Shown: piece after piece, positions 26,356 through 34,719 of the stretch
Layout of the letters: each line of letters begins with the position of its first letter
Numbering within the stretch: the stretch's first letter is position 1
Source of the DNA: Stratiformator vulcanicus
GTDB taxonomy: Bacteria; Planctomycetota; Planctomycetia; Planctomycetales; Planctomycetaceae
Direction: 5' to 3'
NCBI RefSeq assembly: GCF_007744515.1
Contig: NZ_CP036268.1
Span: forward strand, 1,507,640 to 1,571,639
DNA: 64,000 bases
Program-made: the position numbers and the translations under genes
Notes under the pieces: model-generated
Database searches by the model: none
The model's input: only the letters and a program-made list of their open reading frames with translations
What the model was told of the DNA's origin: nothing

Positions 26356-26539
26356 GACTTCAGCCTTATTGGAAATATTTGACGCGGGGGAGCGGTGCGG
26401 GACGACCGAGCAATGGCGAACCGCCGAATAGAGTTCAGCGGCAACGCCGCAAGCACAACGCTCCCGTCAACCGGGAGGATGTATCTTTAAGGTCGCCGCT
26501 TTGGTCAATGGCAATCTCCGTCTCAGGACACCGCGCACC

Positions 26540-26824
26540 ATGCTCAAATCGTTTCTCGCGAATTATGTCCAGCGGCACCGCGACCCCGTCAATCAGGTGC
26601 TGCACGTGATCGGTTTGCCGGTGACGTTCGTCGCACCGATCGTTTTTTTCTGCCTCGGTGACGTCTGGAACGGGATCGCCTGTTTCGTGATCGGATATGT
26701 GCTGCAGTTCTTGGGGCACGCCGTCGAAGGCAATGAAGCTGGCGAAGTGGTGCTCGTCAAGAAATGGCTCGGCTTCCCATACGTCGAGTTCGGGCCGAAA
26801 GCGAATCGGCCGGAGACCGAATAG
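26540..26824 (+). CDS. DUF962/Mpo1-like membrane protein
   Basis: 94 residues from ATG 26540. The family signature is clear: YVQRHRDPVNQVLHVIGLP at the start and FLGHAVEGNEAGEV in the middle, with two membrane helices between and KKWLGFPYVEFGP at the end. Yeast Mpo1, the characterised member, is an Fe(II)-dependent 2-hydroxy fatty acid dioxygenase that uses conserved histidines; those seen here (HRDPxNxxLH, GHxxE) fit. An extended start at 26501 is not supported. Confidence 0.9.
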   Translation: MLKSFLANYVQRHRDPVNQVLHVIGLPVTFVAPIVFFCLGDVWNGIACFVIGYVLQFLGHAVEGNEAGEVVLVKKWLGFPYVEFGPKANRPETE

Positions 26825-26959
26825 GCGGATTATTTGGCATTTATCCGCTTACTTCGTGTGCGGCTCGTACTTTCGTAGCGCGAACCACGCTGGGACCGTT
26901 GGCGGGTTGCTGCTATCGTTGGCGGATTCGTTCCCCGTCTCGCAGCCGATCCGCGTGCG

Positions 26960-29317
26960 ATGTCGACAGAACCGGCCACCGTGAACCCCGTCCGCCAGAC
27001 GCTTGAGGCACTGGCGATTGTCGTCGCGATGCTCGCGGCGCTGGTGTTCGCGCTTCTGCAATTCGGAGGACTCGAGTCGGACAACGACGTCGGCAAATGG
27101 CTGCCCGCGAACGATCCGCAGGCTCGAATTCTCGAGTGGACCCGCCGACACTTCCCATCCGAAGATCGCATCTTCGTCACATGGGCGGGAAGTTCGCTCG
27201 GAGATGCCCGTGGTCAGCGCTTCGAGGCGGCCCTTGAGAAAATCGACGGCGTGATCGACGTCACCACTCCGACCGAATTGGTCGATCGAATGACCGACAT
27301 CGGAGTGGACGAAGACGAGGCGCTCGATCGGCTCGAAGGCTTGCTCGTCGGGAAAGCCGGACGCTCGCCGGTCGCCTATTCGGTAGCGCTCGATGAAGAG
27401 AATGAGTCGCTCGAGACGGAGCAGATTCTCGACGCGATTCGGGACGCCGCGGCAGCGGCGGACATTCCGTCCGATCAATTGCACATGGGCGGCACCCGCG
27501 TTGCCGGAACGGAACTCGACCGGTTTGTGCATCAGGCCGAGTGGAACCGCGATGTCCCGGCCTGGATGCTTTGGAAGAAAAGTCCCCTCGGGTTTTCCGC
27601 TCTGTTCTCCGCGATTCTCGCTGTCGTGCTCTTACGTCAAATCGTGTTGGCCGGGTTGGTCCTGTTTGTCACGCTGTCGGCAACCATCATGACGGTCGCC
27701 ATCGTTCCCCTGTCGGGGGCGACAATGAATATGGTCTTGATAGTTATGCCGTCACTGCTGATGGTGCTGACGCTTTCGGCTTCGATCCACGTGGCCAACT
27801 ACTGGAAACATGCGGCTCTGACCGACCGGGCGACTGCCCCGGAAGTCGCCCGGCGCGAAGCCGCCGTTCCGTGTGCGCTGGCCAGCATGACGACCGCGAT
27901 CGGATTGGCCTCACTGGGGACGAGTCCACTCACTCCGGTTCGCCATTTCGGTTTGTACTCGGCGGCGGGCTGCTTCATCTCGCTGATTTGTTCGCTCGTC
28001 GTGCTTCCGGCGCTGATTCGCCTGCTGCCCGTCGGACGGCCGCGCGGCGTGACGCGCGTCTCCGATCACTTCAGCGCGTTCGGAACGCGGATCGCTCAAC
28101 ACGCCGTTCCGGTTTCGCTGACCTGCCTGGCCCTGTTCGGCATAGCGGCACTCGGTATGACGCGGTTTCATACTGAAACGAAGGTCATTCACTATTTCCC
28201 AACCGACAGCCGCATTATTGCGGACTATCGATTCATCGAAGACGAACTGACGGGCATCATTCCGGTCGAGGTCGTTGTCCGCTTCACCCCGGAAGCGACC
28301 CAAGAAATTCCGTTCATCGAACGGGTGGAAATCGTGCGGGAGGTCGAGCGATCGGTCTCATCGCATCCCGACGTGACCGGCACGTTGGCCCTTCCCGACT
28401 TTCTGCGAGGGGCTGAGAATCGGTCGATCGGCTACAACGTTCGGCTCAGACGAATGGAGGCGTCCATCGCTGAGAACGATGATGCCGAGGCAGGGCAGTT
28501 TGTCACGCTGGCTCGCGAAGACGCCATTGGCCCCCAAGAGGAATTGCTGGCGAACCGGGGCGATGAACTGTGGCAGATAACGGCGCAGGTGAAAATTCTC
28601 TCCGATTTAAACTACGCAAGTTTGACCGGCGATTTGACCGGCCGCATTGATGACGTCTTCAGCCGATACACCGGGGTGTCGGGCATCGTTACGGGGACAG
28701 TGCCGCTATTTCTTCGCACGCAGCAAGCAGTGCTCGAAAGTCTGATTAAGAGTTTCGGCATCGCCTTCGCGGTGATCGCGCTGTTGATGATGGTCATGCT
28801 TCGCAGCGTCGGTGGCGGCGTTCTGACGATGCTTCCGAACTTGCTGCCCGTGGGACTGGTCTTCGGGACGATCTCGTGGTTCGGACTGGCGACCGATATC
28901 GGCACGATGATCACGGCTTCGGTCGCACTCGGTATCGCGGTCGACGGCACATTGCATCTGATCACCTGGTTCCGCCGCCACCTCGACGAAAATGGTGGGG
29001 ATCGCCCCGCGGCGATCGCTTCGGCGATGAGTCATTGCGGACCGGCGATGTGGCAAACGAGCCTGATCGTTTCTGCCGGTTTGATGATGCTTGTATTCGC
29101 GGACCTGCTGCTGATCCTGAGATTCGGCTGGCTGATGGCTTCACTCGTCGGGGCCGCGTTGATCGCCGATCTCGTCTACCTCCCGTCCCTGCTGTGCGGA
29201 CCGCTTGGTCGTTGGATTGTGCCCCATCGTCGATCGGCAAGTACCCACGACGACATGAAGCAACCGGACGCGGGCGAGCAACAAATTGATCACGCCGAAT
29301 CGAGCATCTCGCGATAA
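26960..29317 (+). CDS. RND-superfamily (MMPL-like) exporter
   Basis: 785 residues with the RND layout: one N-terminal helix, a large periplasmic loop (about 45-210), five helices, a second helix and loop (about 385-600), then five helices. Family motifs include NMVLIVMPSLLMVLTLSASI and TDIGTMITASVALGIAVDGTLH, with intramembrane Asp residues that would carry protons. The nearest relatives are MMPL/hopanoid-type (HpnN-like) single-component transporters rather than tripartite AcrB. The substrate is probably a lipid or hydrophobic molecule. No adaptor or outer-membrane channel is adjacent. Confidence 0.92.
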   Translation: MSTEPATVNPVRQTLEALAIVVAMLAALVFALLQFGGLESDNDVGKWLPANDPQARILEWTRRHFPSEDRIFVTWAGSSLGDARGQRFEAALEKIDGVIDVTTPTELVDRMTDIGVDEDEALDRLEGLLVGKAGRSPVAYSVALDEENESLETEQILDAIRDAAAAADIPSDQLHMGGTRVAGTELDRFVHQAEWNRDVPAWMLWKKSPLGFSALFSAILAVVLLRQIVLAGLVLFVTLSATIMTVAIVPLSGATMNMVLIVMPSLLMVLTLSASIHVANYWKHAALTDRATAPEVARREAAVPCALASMTTAIGLASLGTSPLTPVRHFGLYSAAGCFISLICSLVVLPALIRLLPVGRPRGVTRVSDHFSAFGTRIAQHAVPVSLTCLALFGIAALGMTRFHTETKVIHYFPTDSRIIADYRFIEDELTGIIPVEVVVRFTPEATQEIPFIERVEIVREVERSVSSHPDVTGTLALPDFLRGAENRSIGYNVRLRRMEASIAENDDAEAGQFVTLAREDAIGPQEELLANRGDELWQITAQVKILSDLNYASLTGDLTGRIDDVFSRYTGVSGIVTGTVPLFLRTQQAVLESLIKSFGIAFAVIALLMMVMLRSVGGGVLTMLPNLLPVGLVFGTISWFGLATDIGTMITASVALGIAVDGTLHLITWFRRHLDENGGDRPAAIASAMSHCGPAMWQTSLIVSAGLMMLVFADLLLILRFGWLMASLVGAALIADLVYLPSLLCGPLGRWIVPHRRSASTHDDMKQPDAGEQQIDHAESSISR

Positions 29318-29459
29318 AGTCGCGATGAACCTCGCGACCGGCCCGTCTTTGGAACCGCGGCATCATCGATAACTTGCCCCGGCGCCCCTTGGGTCTGCTC
29401 AATCCCTTCGCTAGTCTTTGATCGACATCGAAGTTCTCTCACAATTCTCGGAGCTACGA

Positions 29460-30857
29460 ATGCATTTGCTCGGCTCGACTCCACCATCGCTAGTGCGGAA
29501 TGTTCCTGCCGTCGCCGCGGGACTGCTTTTGTTGTTTGTCGTTGTCTACTGTCGAAGCGTTGGTGCGGAGGAGTTGCAGCCTCATCCCAAGGCCACCGCC
29601 ACGCCCGACCGCATCCTCGCAACTTGGCGCGAGGACCCTTCGAGTACGCTTTCGGTCACTTGGCGAACCGGTCCGCAAGTCCGACAGGCCGATCTGCAGA
29701 TCGCCGTCGCCGGTGCGGGCCCCGATTTCAAACTCGATGCCGAGACATTCAATGGCGAGACGACGGAATTGAAAACAAATGCCGGTCTGGTCAAGATGCA
29801 CGCCGCGACGGCGACCGGTCTGAAGCCGGAAACGCTTTACGCGTATCGTGTCGGCGACGGCACCGAGTGGAGCGAGTGGTTCCACTTCCGCACGGCGGCG
29901 AATGAATTTAAGCCCTTCAGCTTTTTATACGTGGGAGATGCTCAAAACGATGTCAAAGAGCACTGGTCTCGCTTGATTCGCGAAGCCTATTCGGATGCCC
30001 CACGAGCCTTGCTGATGTTGCATGCGGGCGATCTGATCAACCGCGGAAACAAGGACGATGAGTGGGGCGAGTGGTTCCACGCGGGCGGGTGGGTTCACGC
30101 GCAAAAACCCTGCATCGCCATACCGGGAAACCATGAATATGACTTCGATATTTTCAATCCGACCGACGGCGGCTTTCGCCCCGTGCGATTGCTTGCCCGA
30201 CGGTGGAATCAACGGTTCGAGTTTCCGCAAAACGGGCCGGAGGGGCTGAAAGAGTCGGTCTACTATCTCGACGTCCAAGGCGTGCGATTCATCGGATTGA
30301 ACTCAAATGAGAAAATTAAGGAACAGGCCGAATGGCTCGAACCGGTGCTTGCCGATAATCCCAATCGCTGGACGATCGTGACGCACCACCACCCCGTCTA
30401 CTCGACGAGTCGCGGCCGTGACAATCCGGAGCTGCGCGATCTCTGGCAACCCCTCTACGACAAGTATCGTGTTGACCTCGTCCTCCAAGGGCACGATCAC
30501 ACCTACGGTCGTACTCCGCTGATCGCGAGCGGCAAGCAGCGATTGAGCGGTGGTGAGTCGAACGTCGCATCCGGAGCCGCGGCTCAGTCAGAGCAGGGGG
30601 GAACGGTCTACGTCGTTTCTGTCAGCGGTCCGAAAATGTATCCGCTCAAAGATTACGACGACGGAAAAAACCCATTCGACCGCCGCGCCGAGGATACTCA
30701 GCTCTACCAAATCATTTCGCTGGAAGCGGACAAATTGCGGTACGAAGCCAAGACCGCCAATGGCGAACTCTACGATGCGTTCACGCTTCTGAAGCGGCCC
30801 GGCCGGCTCAACGACCTGATCGACGAAACACCGGCGACACCCGAACGTCGGCGTTAG
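29460..30857 (+). CDS. purple acid phosphatase-like secreted metallophosphoesterase
   Basis: 465 residues from ATG 29460 with GGAG 7 bases upstream. A signal helix (AVAAGLLLLFVVVYCRSVGA) is followed by a fibronectin-III-like N-domain (about 45-145; RILATWREDPSSTLSVTW) as in plant purple acid phosphatases. The metallophosphoesterase domain has GDAQND at 159-164, HAGDLINRG at 188-196, GNHEY at 223-227, VTHHHPVY and GHDHTYGR, the full set of binuclear metal ligands. It should cleave phosphate monoesters outside the cytoplasm. Confidence 0.93.
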   Translation: MHLLGSTPPSLVRNVPAVAAGLLLLFVVVYCRSVGAEELQPHPKATATPDRILATWREDPSSTLSVTWRTGPQVRQADLQIAVAGAGPDFKLDAETFNGETTELKTNAGLVKMHAATATGLKPETLYAYRVGDGTEWSEWFHFRTAANEFKPFSFLYVGDAQNDVKEHWSRLIREAYSDAPRALLMLHAGDLINRGNKDDEWGEWFHAGGWVHAQKPCIAIPGNHEYDFDIFNPTDGGFRPVRLLARRWNQRFEFPQNGPEGLKESVYYLDVQGVRFIGLNSNEKIKEQAEWLEPVLADNPNRWTIVTHHHPVYSTSRGRDNPELRDLWQPLYDKYRVDLVLQGHDHTYGRTPLIASGKQRLSGGESNVASGAAAQSEQGGTVYVVSVSGPKMYPLKDYDDGKNPFDRRAEDTQLYQIISLEADKLRYEAKTANGELYDAFTLLKRPGRLNDLIDETPATPERRR

Positions 30858-30974
30858 CGTGTAGGGACAGCGTCCGAGACGCTTGCGAATCGTCGGCCAA
30901 GGACCGTAGTTTATTACTCTCACTCGCTTTGTCCGTTCGGACATTTGTCACGACAGTAAAGGCTTCACAATCTC

Positions 30975-31409
30975 ATGATTCGACAATGCGCACGGTTCAG
31001 TTCAATCGCGGTTGCGACGTTTTCGCTCCTGCTCGTCGGCTGCGGCGAGAGTTACCAAATGGGCACGACGCCTGTGAGCGGCAAAGTCACGTGTAACGGA
31101 GAGCCGGTGACGTCAGGAAGTATCGTCTTCCGTCCCCACGCAAAACCGGGCGAAAACGCGGCTTACCCCGGCAAGCCCGCGATCGGACAGATTCAGTCCG
31201 ACGGAAGCTACACGGTGTCGACCTACACAGAAGGAGACGGGGCGATCATCGGCAAGCACACCGTCCGCCTTCAGGCTCCCGAACCTGACGTTGCCGAAGG
31301 CGAAGAACCGCCGGGACCGGAGGAAGAAATTGATTTCCCCTGCAACGGCAGCGAGTTGGAAATCGAAGTCATGGGCGGTGAAGGCACCGTCAACCTCGAC
31401 TTCACGTAA
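30975..31409 (+). CDS. planctomycete-type small lipoprotein with carboxypeptidase-regulatory-like fold
   Basis: 144 residues. The lipobox LLLVGCG gives an N-terminal lipid-anchored Cys near 23. The mature part reads PVSGKVTCNGEPVTSGSIVF, then IQSDGSYTVSTYTEGDGAIIG and GKHTVRLQ, the transthyretin/CarboxypepD_reg-like beta sandwich repeated in many planctomycete genomes. No enzymatic residues are seen. It lies 117 bases after the phosphatase; the terminator at 31530 probably ends its transcript. Confidence 0.88.
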   Translation: MIRQCARFSSIAVATFSLLLVGCGESYQMGTTPVSGKVTCNGEPVTSGSIVFRPHAKPGENAAYPGKPAIGQIQSDGSYTVSTYTEGDGAIIGKHTVRLQAPEPDVAEGEEPPGPEEEIDFPCNGSELEIEVMGGEGTVNLDFT

Positions 31410-31462
31410 TTTACTCGTGACAGGTAAAGCGATTACCTTCAAGGGATGGCGGATCGACAGCG

Positions 31463-32395
31463 TCAGGCAGTCGGTCGTATGCCGCTCGGCCGGGAACGGC
31501 TCGAATGAGATGAAATCGATTCGGCAACGAAATGCCGCCGGGAAGTCGAGCAATCGACTGTCGGCGGCATTTTTTCGTTCAGCGTAGTGGCTTGGTTCAG
31601 TGAGACTTGGTTAGCTGAAACCTGGTCGACTGAGACTTCGTTGAGCTTGGCAATTTGGCGTTGCTCGTGCGAACGAACGACTCGTGCTTGTGCGAATATG
31701 TTGCGTTCGAACCAGTTGAAGTCCCAACCGGCGGCGCGAAACACCGGGCGGTGCGTTCGCCACACGAGCAGCATCGCCCCTCGAAGAATCAGCCGATCGC
31801 GCCAACGGGCTGCTGCTAACGTGATGGGGTTGCGTCGCTGCCGGAGACGCCCAAGTTGCTCGGCCTGAAATCGCAGGTGGCCGACCTCATCGGCGAGAAG
31901 TCGACGGCAGATCGCAGCGAGTGTGGGTGAGCCGGTCGCGCTCATCAAGGCGGCGTAGTAGGCCATCGCGATCGTCTCCGCAGCCAGCAAAGTGACAACG
32001 CATTGCTCCAAGCCGGCAAGTTTTCGGAGTCGGCGGAAGCCAGAGTCAGACCATTCCCGCTCCAATCGAGAGATCTCCTCCTGATCGAGGAAGCGGCCCA
32101 ATGCATCGGCATGTCGGTTCTCTTCATCGATGAAAAGTTGCAGCGCTTGCGGGTAAACCTCGTCGCCGCTCTGCTCGGCATAGGTGAGGGCGCACTTCAT
32201 TAAGTGCGAGCCCGTGCCCGACTCGCCCCGCTGAAAAATCTGGACTGAACGCGCAATGCGATCGCGCTCGGCCAAAGTGAGTGTCGGCTCAAGCGACCAA
32301 GCCGTTTCGGTAATCGGTTCGCAGTTCGCATTAAAATAGGCGACCCAATCGGGGGAAGTGTGTTCGCTAAACCGGGTTGGAACTGAGCAGGGCAT
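31463..32395 (-). CDS. ferritin-like di-iron protein
   Basis: 310 residues from ATG 32395, preceded by AAAGGA; the ATG at 32410 has no ribosome site. Helices carry ferritin-like metal ligands: EENRHADALGRF, AAETIAMAYY and LADEVGHLRFQAEQL, the ExxH pattern of di-iron carboxylate proteins. The extreme C-terminus (last ~40 residues) is low-complexity with five-residue repeats (NEVSV, DQVSA, NQVSL), and its coding region runs across a terminator for the opposite strand. Upstream lies a palindromic operator shared with the winged-helix regulator operon. The substrate is unknown. Confidence 0.8.
   Translation of the reverse strand: MPCSVPTRFSEHTSPDWVAYFNANCEPITETAWSLEPTLTLAERDRIARSVQIFQRGESGTGSHLMKCALTYAEQSGDEVYPQALQLFIDEENRHADALGRFLDQEEISRLEREWSDSGFRRLRKLAGLEQCVVTLLAAETIAMAYYAALMSATGSPTLAAICRRLLADEVGHLRFQAEQLGRLRQRRNPITLAAARWRDRLILRGAMLLVWRTHRPVFRAAGWDFNWFERNIFAQARVVRSHEQRQIAKLNEVSVDQVSANQVSLNQATTLNEKMPPTVDCSTSRRHFVAESISSHSSRSRPSGIRPTA
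31530..31575 (+). terminator. intrinsic terminator for the lipoprotein transcript
   Basis: The outer stem AAATGCCGCC (31530-31539) pairs with GGCGGCATTT (31563-31572), and an inner stem AGTCGA/TCGACT sits around a GCAA tetraloop. A run of six T begins at 31570. On the plus strand this terminates the transcript of the gene ending at 31409. It lies inside the antisense ferritin-like coding region. Confidence 0.85.
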
Positions 32396-32422
32396 CAGAA
32401 TTCCTTTCATAAGGGGGACTTA

Positions 32423-32439
32423 ACTTTGCAATACAAAGT
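32423..32439. promoter_or_regulatory. palindromic operator copy 1
   Basis: ACTTTG-CAATA-CAAAGT, a perfect 6-bp inverted repeat with a 5-base spacer. It lies 28 bases upstream of the ferritin-like start at 32395. An identical 17-mer occurs at 33469, before the regulator operon, so it is the likely binding site of the regulator at 32457-32813. Confidence 0.82.
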
Positions 32440-32456
32440 GTAGGTGCAAAAAAAAT

Positions 32457-32813
32457 TTAGGTGTCTGCGAGACGAGCCCGCGACAATTGCGTTGTGGGGG
32501 CCGCATCAGCAATGACCCGCTCAAGTTCGGAAAGGTAGGAGAGGAATTGCTCGCGGCCTGATTCGGTCAAACTAACCCGGGTTTGGGAACGCCCGCCGCT
32601 GGTCGACTTCCAAATTTCGATCAGGCCGGCACTCTCAAGCGTCGCGAGGTGTCGACTCAGGTTGCCGTCGGTCAGATCACAGTGTTCTTTTAAGTCACTG
32701 AAGACTACGCCGTTCGGCTGAGTCACGAGTGATGTCAAAATGCCGAGCCGAGCCTTCTCGTGCATCACGCGTGAGAGCCCGGGGTAAGAAAATTTGCCGG
32801 ATGATTCAGGCAC
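32457..32813 (-). CDS. winged-helix transcriptional regulator
   Basis: 118 residues from GTG 32813, which has AAGGAT 8 bases upstream and overlaps the preceding stop by 8 bases. The winged-helix core reads ARLGILTSLV, VVFSDLKEHCDLTDGNLSRH, LATLESAGLIEIWKS, then RVSLTESGREQFLSYL: the HTH_34/ArsR-MarR-like fold. Proteins of this type often pair with a small polytopic membrane protein, as here. A palindrome precedes both this operon and the ferritin-like gene, so it is expected to regulate both. Confidence 0.88.
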   Translation of the reverse strand: MPESSGKFSYPGLSRVMHEKARLGILTSLVTQPNGVVFSDLKEHCDLTDGNLSRHLATLESAGLIEIWKSTSGGRSQTRVSLTESGREQFLSYLSELERVIADAAPTTQLSRARLADT

Positions 32814-33447
32814 GAGTTGATCCTTCCCCGGCCGGCGACCGCACGGGATCAGTCTCGATCGTGGCATACAACAAGACGGCTGCGAAAATTTGCCCGACGC
32901 CGAACGCAAGGGGCATCGTCCAAGCACAAAAAGCACTCTCGCCTTGGCAATACCGCAGCAATAGCAAGCCGGCGGTCAAGTAATAAATGCCGACAAGCAT
33001 GAGTGGACGTGGCAGGTAAGGGCAGGAAGCGAATGCGCCGAGGCCGAACAGAATCGACCACAGGCCCGGCAGCATCCACATCGCCGACGCACAGTAATCG
33101 GTAACGACAAATGTCAGCAGCCCGCCCGCAATCAGAGACGGTGCGATCGCCGTCACAGCCGCCAATATCGCATCCCGCCGAGCGGTCGAGGGGGCACGGT
33201 AGATCCACACGGCCAATTCGGCCGCAATCACCGCGATGCAGATCAACGCGACAGCCACCCAAGTCTCGATGAATGCCAATGAGCCGACCGGCCGCATCCC
33301 GAAGTGCGCGAACTGATAGGCTCCGATGAGAAACGCGAGGATTCCACTCCCGCCGACCGTTACGGCACGATAGCCACGAAATGTCTGCGTCCGGGCCAGT
33401 TGCTGCCGGATCGCGGAAATCTGGCCGAGCGCTTCAGTGGCATCCAT
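32806..33447 (-). CDS. polytopic membrane protein coupled to the winged-helix regulator
   Basis: 213 residues from ATG 33447, with GGGAGG upstream. A cytoplasmic N-terminal stretch (ATEALGQISAIRQQLARTQT) precedes about six membrane helices. The N-terminal helix pattern recurs in planctomycete and acidobacterial membrane proteins encoded before HTH_34 regulators. The role may be to sense a membrane signal or to sequester the regulator (inference). It is translationally coupled to the regulator. Confidence 0.82.
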   Translation of the reverse strand: MDATEALGQISAIRQQLARTQTFRGYRAVTVGGSGILAFLIGAYQFAHFGMRPVGSLAFIETWVAVALICIAVIAAELAVWIYRAPSTARRDAILAAVTAIAPSLIAGGLLTFVVTDYCASAMWMLPGLWSILFGLGAFASCPYLPRPLMLVGIYYLTAGLLLLRYCQGESAFCAWTMPLAFGVGQIFAAVLLYATIETDPVRSPAGEGSTRA

Positions 33448-33468
33448 CTTCGACAACCTCCCTGACAG

Positions 33469-33485
33469 ACTTTGCAATACAAAGT
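33469..33485. promoter_or_regulatory. palindromic operator copy 2
   Basis: The same ACTTTG-CAATA-CAAAGT sequence, 22 bases before the ATG at 33447. Its position just before the start suggests autorepression of the membrane protein/regulator operon. Confidence 0.82.
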
Positions 33486-33914
33486 ATCGTCTTTCTTGTC
33501 GCTGTCAATCCGATTGTCAATTAATTCGGTCGAGATGATCAAAGCGGCCTATTTAACGAAGCGGCAGCCCTAAACCGCCGAAAGAAAAATCCTGCGGTTG
33601 ATCGATCGAAGCTTGTTGCCTGCGCAACTTGGGGGAAGACGATACGGGGAGAGTTTCTCGATCTGCAGACATCGTTGGCGTCGCCGCATCGCCGGCACTT
33701 CGTCAGAAAAACCGACGGCCCGCGGCATCAATTCGGGGCGGGACTTGAAAAGCCGCAGACCGCCGGTTTGCACGCCGATGTCCCGGTCGCCAAAGCCGAC
33801 CGGGACATCAACCGAGCACTCGTTTCCGCCATCAATAGTTTCGGCCGATGCGAATCTCTCTCTCATTTGCAGGCATCGCGCGTTATCTCGTCGCTGAAAG
33901 TTGTTCGGTCAGCC
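33486..33914. other. intergenic region without a recognisable gene
   Basis: Open frames of about 100 codons exist on both strands, but none has a ribosome site or a recognisable sequence. The one clear structure is a 10-bp perfect hairpin (GTCCCGGTCG with a 7-base loop) at 33780-33806, downstream of the low-complexity gene ending at 33915. It has no T tract. The AT-rich 33480-33550 segment likely holds the promoter of the 33447 operon. Confidence 0.6.
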
Positions 33915-34499
33915 CTAAGCGTCCGGTCCGCTCTCGCGCTCGTTGATCCGATCAAGCCGAGCTTGCCGGCGTGCTTCGACACGCTCGCGTAACCGCTCGA
34001 TCCGCCGTTCCCGTTCTGTCATCGGGCGGTCCGTTGGGCTCGTCGCATTCGCGGTTCGGACATTCATCGCGTTCTGGCGGGCCAATTGCTGCTGCTCGAA
34101 TTGTTGCTGTCGGAGGGCGGTCATGACCTGCTGTTGGCGTTGCAACATCTGTTGTTGCATCTGCATTTGCATCTGTTGCATTTGCTGAGCCTGTTGGGCC
34201 ATCTGCATCATCATTTGGGAGCCGCCACCGTTCATTCCGCCACCTCCGCCTCCAGCACCAGCTCCTCCGCCCATGGGCCGGCCCATGCCTCCACCCATCG
34301 GGCCACCGAGGCCGCCTCCACCCATGCCCCCCATTCCTCCAGCCATCCCGCCTCCGCCCCCCATACCACCTGCGCCTCCACCCCCACCGGGGCATTGCGC
34401 GAAAGCGGGGACCGAAGCAAATGCGGCGAGGGCGAATGCCGCCGACGAGTAGGCGATGAACTGACGAAAGCTGGGAAATCGTGACGTGACGTTAGACAT
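33915..34499 (-). CDS. secreted low-complexity Gly/Met/Gln-rich protein
   Basis: 194 residues from ATG 34499, with AGAGG upstream. The signal peptide (FIAYSSAAFALAAFASVPAF, cut after AFA) is followed by ~60 residues of Gly and Met (GGMGGGGGMAGGMGGMGG), then a Gln/Met coiled coil (QQAQQMQQMQMQMQQQM) and an Arg/Glu helix (RERRIERLRERVEARRQARL). It has one cysteine after the signal. No family or enzyme motif; possibly a structural envelope or matrix component. Composition makes reverse-strand frames meaningless. Confidence 0.8.
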   Translation of the reverse strand: MSNVTSRFPSFRQFIAYSSAAFALAAFASVPAFAQCPGGGGGAGGMGGGGGMAGGMGGMGGGGLGGPMGGGMGRPMGGGAGAGGGGGGMNGGGSQMMMQMAQQAQQMQQMQMQMQQQMLQRQQQVMTALRQQQFEQQQLARQNAMNVRTANATSPTDRPMTERERRIERLRERVEARRQARLDRINERESGPDA

Positions 34500-34719
34500 G
34501 GCAAACCTCTGACTGGGATTCCTGAAGGCGAATTGACAAGCCATAAGAGAGAAAACGCGGTCAGGTGTCGGTTTCAACAACACAATTCCGTCCGACGTAC
34601 TGAATCTTAGCTGCCAGTCGCACGCCGGTTGCGAGGGGCGGTCGACTCGAACATGATGAAATTGATCAAATTCCGCGTCGGCGCACACCGTCCCGAACGA
34701 TTTGGAAGGCCGCTCCGTT

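Noticed and set aside
25777-26382. Plus-strand frames of 200 or more codons across the secretin-like gene
   Set aside because: The minus-strand frame has a signal peptide and a secretin pattern; the plus-strand translations have neither.
33780-33806. Perfect 10-bp hairpin considered as an intrinsic terminator
   Set aside because: There is no T tract on either strand and it is over 100 bases from the nearest stop; kept only as a note in the intergenic entry.
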